From: Acanthochromis polyacanthus
Taxonomy: Eukaryota > Chordata > Actinopteri > Pomacentridae
Direction: 5' to 3'
DNA: 64,000 bases
Assembly (NCBI RefSeq): GCF_021347895.1
Contig: NC_067126.1
Coordinates: 32,934,482 to 32,998,481, forward strand
A model generated the notes under the pieces. That model was not told the DNA's origin. It did not search any database and saw nothing but the letters and a program-made list of their open reading frames with translations. This document shows positions 12,196-23,200 of the stretch, piece after piece (the stretch's first letter is position 1; each line of letters opens with the position of its first letter). The position numbers and the translations under genes are program-made.

Positions 12196-12720
12196 TAGGG
12201 CTGCACCAAACGACGCGTCGACGCGTCGTCTGAGCACGATACGTCATCAAAAGTGGAAGTGAGCGCGCAATGCAACAGAAATTCCCTTCCGACTGGAGCG
12301 CGGAACACGGACGAACGTCGGCGCGGCATCGTGCATGTATTATGTATGCACGCTGCAGCGCAGATGTCCGCGTTTAGATACAGCTGTATAGTATTCTCAA
12401 CCCGCCCGGCCAGCAGGCAGATGGGTCCCCCCTATTTAGAGCCGGGTTCTGCTCGAGGTTTCTTCCCTGTTAAAAGGGTGTTTTTCCTTGCCACTGTCGC
12501 CTTTGGGCTTGCTCTGGGGGTCAGGCATTTGGGTTCTGTAAAGCGTCTTGAGACGAGTTGACTGTAATTGACGCTATATAAATAAAATTGAATTGAATTG
12601 AATTGAATAGTAAACGCTGACATCCATGTTTACGATAGAACGCGGACATCCGCGCTGCAGCACAGCAACCTCCATCAACTGTTCTATTTAGGCAAGAAAT
12701 TAAAAGCATGGGCCGAAGTA
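12196..12720. mobile_element. hAT-like element, left part, interrupted by a retroposon tail
   Basis: It begins TAGGGCTGCACC, a typical hAT-type terminus in fish, followed by a perfect 20-bp palindrome at 12210-12229 made of GACGCGTC units. 12351-12376 and 12636-12662 are inverted copies of each other (CGCTGCAGCGCAGATGTCCG against its complement with two changes), so the element had a long internal hairpin. A retroposon tail sits between the arms. The right terminus (a complement of the first 12 bases) was not found, so the right boundary is approximate. Confidence 0.5.
12394..12606 (+). mobile_element. 3' tail of a common teleost retroposon ending in (AATTG)n
   Basis: It contains the familiar fish repeat text gagccgggttctgctcgagg, ccttgccactgtcgcctttg, gtaaagcgtcttgagac and acgctatataaataaaattg, ending in an AATTG microsatellite (12586-12605). 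A 6-bp direct repeat ATAGTA flanks it (12388-12393 and 12607-12612), a plausible target duplication inside the hAT-like element. The family name is not certain; a 3' tandem tail is usual for LINE/SINE retroposons. Confidence 0.65.
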
Positions 12721-13600
12721 CTCAAAAAAAGACTTGCACAACAGGGTATGGACAGAGTAAGTCTGAAGTGGATGAATTTGATGAGTAGTAAAGTTCTAAT
12801 TCAAAGTGAACAGCACAAACCTTATACCACATAAAAATATATTCCATATGATGAAGCATATTCAGAACCTCTAATTCAGAGTTTGCACATGTAACTAAAT
12901 TTGGTAGGATTTCATCGCACCAGGAAAACTGACCACAGCAACACTGTAGAATTAATCAGAACAACGGACCAACTTTAGCACGACTGCAGCTAGTGGCAGT
13001 AAGAATCTGTCCTCTGTACCTGCAAGTCAAATGCCCTCGGTTCTCAGAACTGCCAGCCAATGGACCACCATCACAGTACAACCCCGATTCATGCACCCTG
13101 ATGCCAAGCACCCTTAGCTCAAGAATCTTGCAGCCAAGAACTGTCTTAAAATGCAGGGTCCAAGCAACTTTCTTCAGCTTCCATGCTTTTCAGCTAAGCA
13201 CACGTAGTCCAAGTGTCCTCCAGGTCAATGACCTCAGTGCATCTCAGTCAACTGCCCGTAGCCCCTAAATACCACCGCCAAGCGCTGCCAAACCCATCTG
13301 TATTCCAGTAAACTGCCTTTAGCCTCTGCACATCAAAGCCAAATGCCCCTTGACCCACGTGCATACCAGCCAAGAGCCAACAGCTTATGGACAGCATTGC
13401 CATCAACCTCTTCTTCAAACACCATTAGTCTTTATACAGTCAGCTCATGGTTTTCCAATCCACACTCCCCAAAACCCACCTCATGTTTATCTGTTGCAGC
13501 CGTATATCCACCCCTGCTTGTACTTTCATCTCAGTCTGTCCCCTCTTCCCAAACTGATCAGCAACATCAGTGTCAGCGATTCATTTTCAGTCACAAGGAC
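12721..13600. other. region left of the BEL/Pao fragment, unrecognised
   Basis: 13000-13350 repeats words such as gccaa, ccctta and agctc in a loose pattern, as in proline-rich low-complexity coding DNA. It could be decayed 5' polyprotein sequence of the BEL/Pao element, but no domain was recognised. Confidence 0.3.
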
Positions 13601-14110
13601 AGAACTGCACATATAGTGAGAAGCTTCAGAAGGTATGCAGTCATATCTGAAGATAAAGGGAAACATGGACAGATGCAGGTTTCCTTTGTGATGGTTAGAC
13701 CACAAATAACTCCCTTGACATCTCTCTCCATACCTGGTCTGGAGATATGTGCAGCTTTACCAGGAGCCCAGCTGGCTCAGCTGATTGAAAGCCTATACCT
13801 CCTCTCCCTCAGATGTTTCTGTGGACAGACTCCACTGTATTCCTGGATTGGTTGCAGTCAAAAAAAAGTCAATATAAAGTCTTTGTGGCCCACAGAATTG
13901 TAGAAATACAGGAAGTGGACTTCCCTCTGCTTACCCACAGAGATATGCAAACTTACCCAGAAATCTGGCATATGATTCACAAAAAGGAAAGACAACTCAG
14001 AAAGTAATCATTCAAGACGGATGACACCAGGGCCCATCCTTCCTCTACCTGCATGCTACCCAGCGGCCCAGTACAGAAGCTCCTGCCCGGGAGATTTCCT
14101 CTGAACTGAG
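13600..14110 (+). mobile_element. BEL/Pao LTR-retrotransposon polyprotein fragment (decayed)
   Basis: The plus strand reads VSFVMVRPQITPLTSLSIPG, then LEICAALPGAQLAQLI, then after a frameshift WTDSTVFLDWL and YKVFVAHRIVEIQEV. This order (TPLTSLSIPRLEL-type motif, then a DSTV..WL RNase-H-like motif, then VF...R..EIQ) is characteristic of the region after the reverse transcriptase in BEL/Pao elements. At least one frameshift (around 13810) and a stop at 14005 break it. No LTR, reverse transcriptase or integrase was recognised nearby; it is a dead fragment. Confidence 0.7.
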
Positions 14111-14458
14111 AAAAAACACGTTTCATACAATCTAACAAGTGCCCTGTCTTTCATGATCCTTGTCAATACAACACGGGGTAGGATACAGTGGAATCCACAT
14201 TTGAGAAAATTAAAGAACCCCCTTGATTATTCAGCATTGATCCCTCATACTTGACTTGAGCCAAAGCAGAGGACCTCTTACTCTTGCGTGGCGAATGTAA
14301 GAGCTTCCCTGAGGAACTGGAGGACTTGAAAGTGAGTAGGGAAGTTTCCTGGCAGAGTCCTCTTCTTATAATCTCTCCTCAATTTGCGAGTGTTCTACAG
14401 TACACTGAAGTAGGTGGAAGACTGTAGGTACAGATGTAATTCATCCATCCATTCATTC

Positions 14459-14562
14459 CACACTCAATAAATGATTGCATTACTCTTGCATCGTTAGGTT
14501 TCAATATGCACAGCAGTTACAGCTTCTATGGTCCAGTCATCTATATACTACCTAATCAGGCA
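14459..14562 (+). repeat. right copy of the diverged direct repeat (partner of 11932-12028)
   Basis: It matches the left copy in the same orientation and ends in the same atactacctaatcaggca. See the partner entry. Confidence 0.5.
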
Positions 14563-14962
14563 TCCTACACCTATATATTCAGTGATTAAGCGAATAGTTG
14601 ATTAGCTCACTAACAATTAAATTGCCAGCTATTTTGATGATTTTTCAAGAGTAAAAAGTCAAAATTCTATGGTTCCAGTTTTATAAATGAAATATTTACC
14701 ACTCTATGGCAGCAAACTGAATATAATTTGGTCGTAGATGAAATAAAATATTTTAGGAATCATTTGGGGCTTTAGGAAAAACTGATCTGCATTTTTCCAC
14801 AGGTTTTCACATTCTAGAGATTTAACAACTTGATGAATGAAGAACAATAGATTCATTATGAAAATAGTCAAAACATGAATCGCTGATGGAAATAATCATC
14901 AGGTGCCGCTCTCGTTCAATCACATGTAAAGAACAGAGAATTTGATTGGTCCCAAATTCATA

Positions 14963-15260
14963 TTGCAGCCTGACAATGACCCCAGTCATACGGCCAAAAT
15001 CGTAAAAAGCTATTTTCAGCCACGAGAACGAGTCCTGCAACACATGGTATGGCCCCCATAGAGCCCTGTACTCCACATCATTGACTCAGGCTGGGATTAC
15101 ACGAAGGGACAGAAGCAAGTGAGGCAGCCTAAATCAACAGAAAAACCGTGGCAAGTTCTCCAAGTTGCTTAGAACAACCTAACTGCCAACTACTTTGGAG
15201 AACAATGTGCCACTGTGATTAGATTGCTCAAAACTGACTTGTAACAGTCTCTGGAGAATC
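14963..15260 (+). mobile_element. Tc1-like transposase C-terminal fragment (decayed)
   Basis: The plus-strand frame reads LQPDNDPSHTAKIVKSYF, then MVWPP-stop-SPVLHIIDSGWDY, then STEKPWQVLQVA-stop-NNL. This is the end of a Tc1 transposase: the DND.P.HTA block with the second catalytic Asp, the WPP.SPDLN.IE block with the third catalytic acidic residue (here Asp in IID), and the W..L...W.NL helix. TAG stops at two places make it non-functional. Terminal repeats were not found. Confidence 0.75.
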
Positions 15261-17108
15261 CTCAGCATCACCGTTACATCAGGAGATGGGGAATGAGGGA
15301 GATATTTATAAAGGAGATCTCAAACCACTTTGTGCAAACAAACAGAAGCATTTTATTATCTGGCATCTAAACACCCACCTCTGACCTATGATGTCATTCT
15401 GCTCAGTATTATAACCAACAAGAGTGCAGTTTTATATGATGGAACAGGGGTTTGATTTGATTTGCTTGATTAAATTGGTGTATACACCCCTGTGTGCTGA
15501 ATAAGCTTAACAGGAGGGGGGGAAAGGGAGCAATTTTGAAATATGACGGCATAACATGTATTTTTAAACATATATTTAGCATATATCAAAAGCAACAAAT
15601 GTAAGGATATACCAGAATTGTCATTATTTCGACTTTAAAAAATAATTTCTTTGTGGAAACGCCAATGCAGTTACACTTTTGAGTGGTGGAAATCCTGTGT
15701 TTTATTTGGCACCGGTTAGCAAGGAAACAACCAGAGATCCTTTCTTCTGCTCACAACAGCCCAGTCATGTTTCCACTGTCACAGCTTTAGTTCAGTCCTA
15801 CAGGATGAGCCCATCTAACTGACAGCAGAGACCATCAGCGCAGGCCCTTCTATCAAATATTAAATAAATATATAAAAAATGCATTAGTATTGTAGGGTAT
15901 CAGAGCTGAACAAGTTTCCACTGAACTTCTTCTCACAAAACTTAACACTCCCCACCGTGCACTCCTGCCCTATTACGAGTCACCGTTTAGCCCAGCAGGA
16001 GAGCAGAATCCCATGAATAAAATCGTTTCATGCCGGAAACGTTGCTAGAAGAAAGACAAATAAAGCACCTTCTTATCGGAGGGGCCCGAAGTGTGTCAAT
16101 GAAAGTGATGTTGTCAAAATATGATGGCAACACAGCACCAGCTGTAACCTCTCTTAAAATAGAAAGTCAAACTCGACAACGTAGCGCGCGGTTTTCTGTA
16201 ATCCTGCACACTTGCAAAGTTAACACTGTGACCTGAGCTATCTTTCTACATTTTAATTTATCATATCAATAAAGTTTGAACAAATCCACTGTGAAATGCT
16301 TTATTATGATGTTACAGAGTTAAGCATCTAAATCTGTGGAAGAGAGAAAGAAACCAGTAACTGAATTCAGTTTAACTAATTATGCAATTTTAACCTTGTA
16401 GGAATTCAAAACATTTAAATTGAAATGTTTCGATGCTATAAATTCAGTGGTACATAAATATTTAGTGGTGGTTATGCTCCTTGTATGATTCAGATTATTA
16501 CAGCCTTTCATTGTTTCCATCAAATATTAGCCTACCAGTGCCCAAAAGTCTTTACTCTTTCATGAGCGTAAGTGTGAACAACATTAAGCAATATTTGGGA
16601 TATTAAAGCTGAATCCATTACTTCCTGTGATGTAAAAGGGTTTGCAGCTTTTGCCAATGTCACCCAACCGACACCCGAGTCTGCAGCTTTCAGCTTATTC
16701 TTTAAACTGCTTTCAGCTCATTGTTATAGTTTGCTGGTCCAAAGCAGGCAGCTTAAAAGATTATTCAACTCATATTATTATCGAACCAGTTTTAGAGCAT
16801 TTCATGTCACTTTCTGGTACACAATTAAAATGCAACATTGTATAAGGCTGCAAATAGCAGCAGGTAATGGTGAAAGTGAAAATTGAATCTCCAAGTGTCT
16901 AATTACTGTGAGTGCTTGTATGATGTAACCAGCTTTCTGTGATTTTTTTTTCCTTCCCCGATAACATCCGCTAGATCGTTCAGCCATACTATAACGAAGC
17001 CAGACACCCGGACACAATATAGAGCGACACATCTAATTGGTGTGATGGGAAATAGCAGAGCACCAAGAACCTGGGCAAAACCCTGGAGCAAAGCTGGAGG
17101 AGACTCAC
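15261..17108. other. gpc6: gpc6 intron 4, 5' end; no feature recognised
   Basis: AT-rich intron sequence between the Tc1 relic and the exon 4 donor. No exon or clear repeat was seen. Confidence 0.5.
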
Positions 17109-17274
17109 CGATGTATTGGTTCCACTCTGGATCCAAATCGGCTTGATTGGCCAGGCAGCCCTTCATGACGTTCAGGCAGTAATTCTTACAGGGTTTTACT
17201 GCCGGCATGCCCCGACAAAAGCTGCAGTACAGCATCTTTGTCAGCGCTCGGATACATGCTGGAGTGCTGCTTAC
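17109..17274 (-). CDS. gpc6: gpc6 exon 4
   Basis: 166 bp, phase 0 in and phase 1 out, residues 235-289 plus the first base of codon 290. It encodes [31 protein letters not shown] and [20 protein letters not shown], supplying six cysteines (241, 251, 254, 263, 267, 274) of the glypican cysteine-rich domain. Acceptor is ccttgcag; donor is ATCG|GTGAGTC. The exon begins GTAAGC, so the acceptor boundary reads ttgcag|GTAAGC, which is also a good 5' splice site. Joined to exon 3 the mRNA would read AAG|GTAAGC. This is the arrangement of a recursive-splice site and could permit skipping of the exon (see findings). Confidence 0.94.
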
Positions 17275-20200
17275 CTGCAAGGACACAAAGTGACAGCAGA
17301 CATTAATATCTGGACAGTGACAATCATTTTAAGCACACTCTGCCATTAATTCATGGAAGTTTTAGATGCTACACTGAGTTTATGTAACTTAATTTTCCTA
17401 GATGAACCACAGTTGATGATTCGTTCCTTTGCCAGCAAGTTTACCCAAAAACGACCAGACTGAATTTCTAAAACCTGTTGGAGAAGTAGAGCACTGGCAC
17501 AGGAAGAACCCTCTAAATTTTGATGTGGATTGAGATCCCTTCCTTTGAAACTGCAAGACAGACTGCTGGAGTTGTGCCCTTAAAGTGCCCTTTTAGTTTT
17601 CCAGTAAGTTATGTGAAGAAAAATGCTTGTCTAGTGCTGCTTGAGAACTTCTGCAAAGTTTTATCGGAACAATTTTGCACAAAAAAGCTGCTAAAGATTC
17701 AGAAATCAAAACAAGTTGAAAAAATGAGACAGTTCCTGCCGACTAAAGACTTTAAATGCGTGCAATCACAGTCAGCTATCAGGAATTTTATGTAAAGAGG
17801 GCATGGTTGCATTGGGCTATAAATACAAAGCCTCAACTAATAAGACAGCTTCAGGAAGAAGACATAAATATTACTGACTCACAGATAATCATACCACATC
17901 GAAGAAATCAGATAAATCATGTTTACGAGCATATCGCCATAGCTTTACTTACTAGCTTGCAAGAAAGCAAGCATAAGCAATATAGGCTTAAAACTGCAAC
18001 TGGCCTTAGACAGTTGCAGAGACTAAATGTATAGATAATAAAATAGGAAGGTAATAAAGTGGGCTATAAGAAGCAACTTTGTTCACTTCTGCTTCCCACT
18101 TGCTTTTGGGTAAAATCAATCACCACTGAGATCTAACAACTTTTAAAATGAACCTGTATCTGGTTTTCTTCCATAAAAAGCCGTCACAGAATTTCAAAGC
18201 ACCTTTAAAACAAGATTCTGTTAATAATTCCATTACAGATAGAGGTGCAGAAATTGTTATTAAACTACCTTGTATAAATTGACCAAGAGATGCTTAAACA
18301 AAATCGTAGATTTCTGGATATATGATCCGTGTTATGACACATTTCTTGGAGCCAAAGCTAAAGTATCTAATCACAGCTTCTCAGCTCATACAGTCAAAGT
18401 GGTTTTAGACAGAAGCACAGAATTATTTTAGTGGGTGAAAGTTAATTTATTAGGCACAATTAAATTCATAATGCCTTTGAAGTGGGTGCAAAAGAACAAC
18501 ATAATGAGTCAGTTTAACAGCCAATTGTGGCTTTAATTGAGTGTTTGAATTTGTTATTGAGTGTGTTGCTTTGTTAAAACCCAACACAAGCTCTCTGTGT
18601 CCAACTCCCAAAGCATGATGCTTTTCAAATGTTTGCAAAGATATACTGATTGACATAAAGAACATGTTTGGATATAGACATACTTTATTTTTTGCTATTT
18701 TTTAGAGACAAATTGGATGAATTCAGAGCCTAATTGGGCATTGTTGTACATCAAATGAATGGTGCTAATTCCAAGCAGCGGATTCAAGCATGTACCTCAT
18801 TCACTCAGGCTACACTTGAAAAAACACAATGCTTAAGTAGACTAAGGACAGAGGAGGCAAAATGTAAAAACCCCTTTAGACAAATTGATCATTTTAGCCT
18901 CTTGAGCCTATATGTGCAAATTCCTGCAGGAGCCATCAGCTAGAAACTCTGTCTATACCAAAAGAGCTAGATCTTGTCAGTGTTTTCTATGTGGAACCTT
19001 GTGCGGCGACATTTGAGAGAAAATACAAGTTTGACTGTGTGATCCGCTGAACTGATTTTATGACGTGATTTCTGAAGAGCACGTAGCACTCAACATTCAA
19101 ACCCTCAACATGCAAATGCTTCCACTCTGGAGTCCTGGAGAGACATGTGAAATGAAAGCTCCTGGGTAGCAGCTAATATTTTCTCTCTTCCATGAAGCAC
19201 CAACAAGCGTCTTATTAAGCATCTCTGAAACCCTGCTTCAAAGACTTCACTGTGACAGGCCACGCCACACCAGCACTTACTGTCCGATTTCATTTTAAAA
19301 AACCAAAACAAAACTCAGGATGCTCTTTCGTCTTTAGAGAAGAGGACGAGCAAAATTTAGCTCTTTTTTGTTACAAGTAACGAAATTTTGTACGGTAACG
19401 AAATCATCTTATGCTGTGCTGTACGTGAAAAGAAGATATGACTTTACCTGCCTGAGGGACCAACAAAAGCACCAAACCACCTCTTTGTAACAAGGAAAGG
19501 CTAAAAAGTGCCCTCGTAAAAGATCTCAAGTGGCAGTCAAGCTTGAAGGGGGAATTAGCAGATCAAAGGCGTAAGCAGGAGGCTGACAAGCGCAGTTTTA
19601 AAAACAAGAAATAAAATCTATATAATTTTCAAACAGACAGGTAAGTGCAGCACCAAAAAAAAAAACAGTTAATTGTAGTGGATTCTCTTGGACAGTTTTT
19701 GACGTCTGGCAGCAGCATTTTGTCTTAACTACGAACATTTCGCCTGCTCAGGACAAAGCGAGGTACAGTAGTGGAGCCTGGAGGAGATAAAACGATAGCT
19801 GACCTTCTCCCGGCCTGCAAATTAGAGAATGGGGTGTGTTAATGTTTGATGTGCTTTGACCCCTACTTCGTTCTAAGCCCAGTGGTAAGAATCATAAAGT
19901 GGATGTATTTTCATAGCCCCTCAGAGTCACACGCCAAGGAAGGCTCAAATACACCTGCCCTGACTAACAGACAACCTTCACACTTTAAGTGGCAGACGAC
20001 TGGCGTCACAAACAAACTTGATAGCGAATAATGTAAAAATACTCCTGCAGGCGTCTATCTCACCTGACACAGGTGTAAGACAGCAGCACACGAAGTTTAC
20101 AGTCGAATTAGAGGTCGTGTGGAGAAATGATCATCACTACTACTGCACAAATATTTGTAGCATCAGTCGTCGGGTCAATATATTATGGCAGGACTTTTGG

Positions 20201-23200
20201 CAACATAGCTGATATTTTTGCTGTATTCAGGCCTAAAATCAACATGGCCGCCTATAACAAAATTAACATCCTAAGATAAATCTTTTCCTCCACCATGTTC
20301 CATCAGTTAATATTAATATAGTTATTTATCAATTATAAGACAATGTTAATGATTTAGGAGTTAAAAATAATCCCTTTCTACTCCACACTCAATAATTGTA
20401 AACAAATACAGTGTAGTCTCTCACCATCCCTCAACTGAAAAGCTTACAAATAGTGGTAAAAGAAACATGCATGCACAAATCCAATTAACACATTTTTTCT
20501 CTTCTATCCTTGTCTGTAAATGAATAAAACAGATCATACAGGCAAACCGGAATATTGCCTTGAGGAAGGACCGAAGCATCGTTGTTAATAAAGCGAGTCC
20601 AACAGGAAGTCTTGGTTTTCTGTTCAGGTCTGCTGTTTTTGATCCATGCACCTGTCCTGTGACTTTATGGCGTACATGCAGTTCTTGCAATTCCAACCTA
20701 ATTGTACAAAAATAGAAGCGCAATTAAGCAACTCATTGAATTAAATAGCGTGACATCATGCTGTGAAATATGAGAAATTCTTCATCTTACAAAACCCATT
20801 AACGGTCACCATAGCTTTCAGAGAAACAGAAAGCAAACAGAGCCCATTGTTGCCATATTGTTCTCTACTTACTGCAGTGAAGGCTGTCATATAACGGATA
20901 AAGAGTTCTCTTTTAGTCTCCCATTTGAGCATTTCTATGAAAAATAATAAGCACCTGGATGATTATAAGATTTTTATTCGCTTCAAACAAACAGACGCAG
21001 ATGTGCTGTTTAGGCAAGAACCTGGCAGAGGTTTGAGCTGTGTTTGTGAGATCCAGACACATTTGCGCCTCCTCAAAGCCTCTGCTGGGTTTTGTGTTTT
21101 GTCTCCAAAGCTGTAAAAAGAAATAAAGTACTACATCACCTACTTAAATTCAATATGCTGTATATCCCGGCAGCAATAAGCATGGATGTCACATCTTAGA
21201 GGCGCTTGGAAACTGACACCTCTTGCTGGGTGTCTGTTTTCATTATGCTTACACCCAATCTCTCATGATGAGTTTATACCGAGGGGATCAAAGGGCTGCA
21301 GTCCCAGACACATGACCTGGATCTCGGGTCCCACTGAAATGTCAAGAGGTGAAGCTGGGACATGCTGGCTTGTGAGAAACGCGAGGTGTAACTCAGTAAA
21401 CGCATGCTAACAACACATCCTCTGTGGCTACTTCTAAATAAGCGGCTGGTGTCAGGGAAGTGAAGGGAACAAGTTCAACGGGTGCAACGTGGTGGTACGA
21501 AGTGAAAATGAATGCTGGATTTCTCATAGAAAAGCAGCTCCTTTTTCTCTCTCATTATTGAGGGTTTCTTTATTTTCATTAGCTCCTAGTTATGTATTGT
21601 ACAGAGGCTCTATAAATATTTATTATAGTCTTGATAATTTAATCTCACTGATATCACTACAGTATTGGAAAAAATCTACCAAGCCACAGTGCTTCTCTCA
21701 GCTCATAAGACAGCATGTAGAAACAACCTTGTTGTTGTTGAGTGTGACTAAATCCGAGCCTTGGCCCTTTGCTTTGCCTTTAATCTTACTTTGTACATGA
21801 TCAAAACTACACACTCTCCCAGGGCAGTATGATATACCGCAGAAGCTGCATTAAGATTACATTGCATCAAACAGAATACTAAGGCAGGAGCATGATTAAT
21901 GGCTTCTGTACACTGGGTGAACAAATATTAGGCAATAGAGCAATAAACAGTGATGGCAGGAATTTCTTTTTCTCTCATTTCTCTTGGGCAATCCACGTAG
22001 CCTTCAACGCTGCTTTCTCGACAGCGCCTGAACAAGTCGCCTTAAGCCCCGAATTTCCTGAAGACATACACCGTGAGAACCCACATTAGTCAGAGAGGGG
22101 AGAAACTTGTTTCTGTTAAAAAAATAAAAGATTTCAAAAAACAGGGGACATGAGCGTTTGCTCCAGAAACACAAAACAAACAAGACCTCGAGGTTCTTAA
22201 AATTCATCGAATCCTGAATATTTTGCTCCAGAATCAGCAAGTGGAATCACGTAAAGTGACAGAAACAAGCAGCTGATTGGTTACTTTAATATTTCTATAA
22301 TCATGTTAAATCTTAATTTGATTAAAGTGGTGAGAACTTTTACCTTCGACACTCTCTGGGCCACCTCCCGGCCGACAGAGAGCCCTTGGACAAATGTGCG
22401 TGCTGCGATGAATGCACGGGTAACCTGAGCCTTGAGCTTCCTGGGCACGTCTCCAAAGGGCTTGAGCTGGTCGGTGTACTTACTGATACACTCCAGATAG
22501 TCCTCGGTGATGACATACTGGGAGTTGAGCAGCGTGAACATACGCTCCAGCAGCCGCGACCAAAAGTCATTAAGCATCTCTTCCAGGTTAACATTCCCTC
22601 CTGTGTAATAGCGCTTCAGCTCAGCAAACAGGTTCTCAAACACCTCCGAGTTCTGCATGTACGGCTTGCCGTAAGTCCTCACAAACATCTCATTCAGGGA
22701 CCTCTCGGTGTTCTCAAGCAGCTCCAGGAAGAATTCTGGAAGAAAGAAAGAAAAACTTATTGTCCAGATTCCTGTCATGCATGGCTGTGTTGACAGAAAT
22801 TACTCTGTACAGTGCATACATAGTTATGCTTTGATAAGATGCACTTGGAACCTTCTCTGCGTCTATGATTAAAATAGAAATTGACATTAAATGTGTCTGA
22901 TTGCAGGCCAGAACGCTGCTTTAAAAGAGATGTCTGCTTGATTGCAATGCAGACAGCAAACAAGCCAGGACCCACAAAATACCAAAATAGGAATTAAATT
23001 AGGGCATGTGATGTTGATTTCATTTTGAAGAGGCTGCACAGCTTTGTTGATTTTTATTTCCTGTAAACTACTTTTGACATGGCAATGGGAGCCTTCCTCA
23101 TATATTTCCAGAAAGCAATAAATTCTGTGTTTGCTGTGCAAGATGCCTGTATTGTCCATAGCTCATATGTACCTTCCTGTACCTTAATAGAAAGGGTATA

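Noticed and set aside
13343..13903. 186-codon plus-strand frame as a gene
   Set aside because: Its 3' part is a frame-shifted BEL/Pao fragment and its 5' part is low-complexity; it is a transposon relic, not a gene.
20236..20256. YY1-like site caacatggccgcc
   Set aside because: A single short motif deep in an intron, expected by chance.
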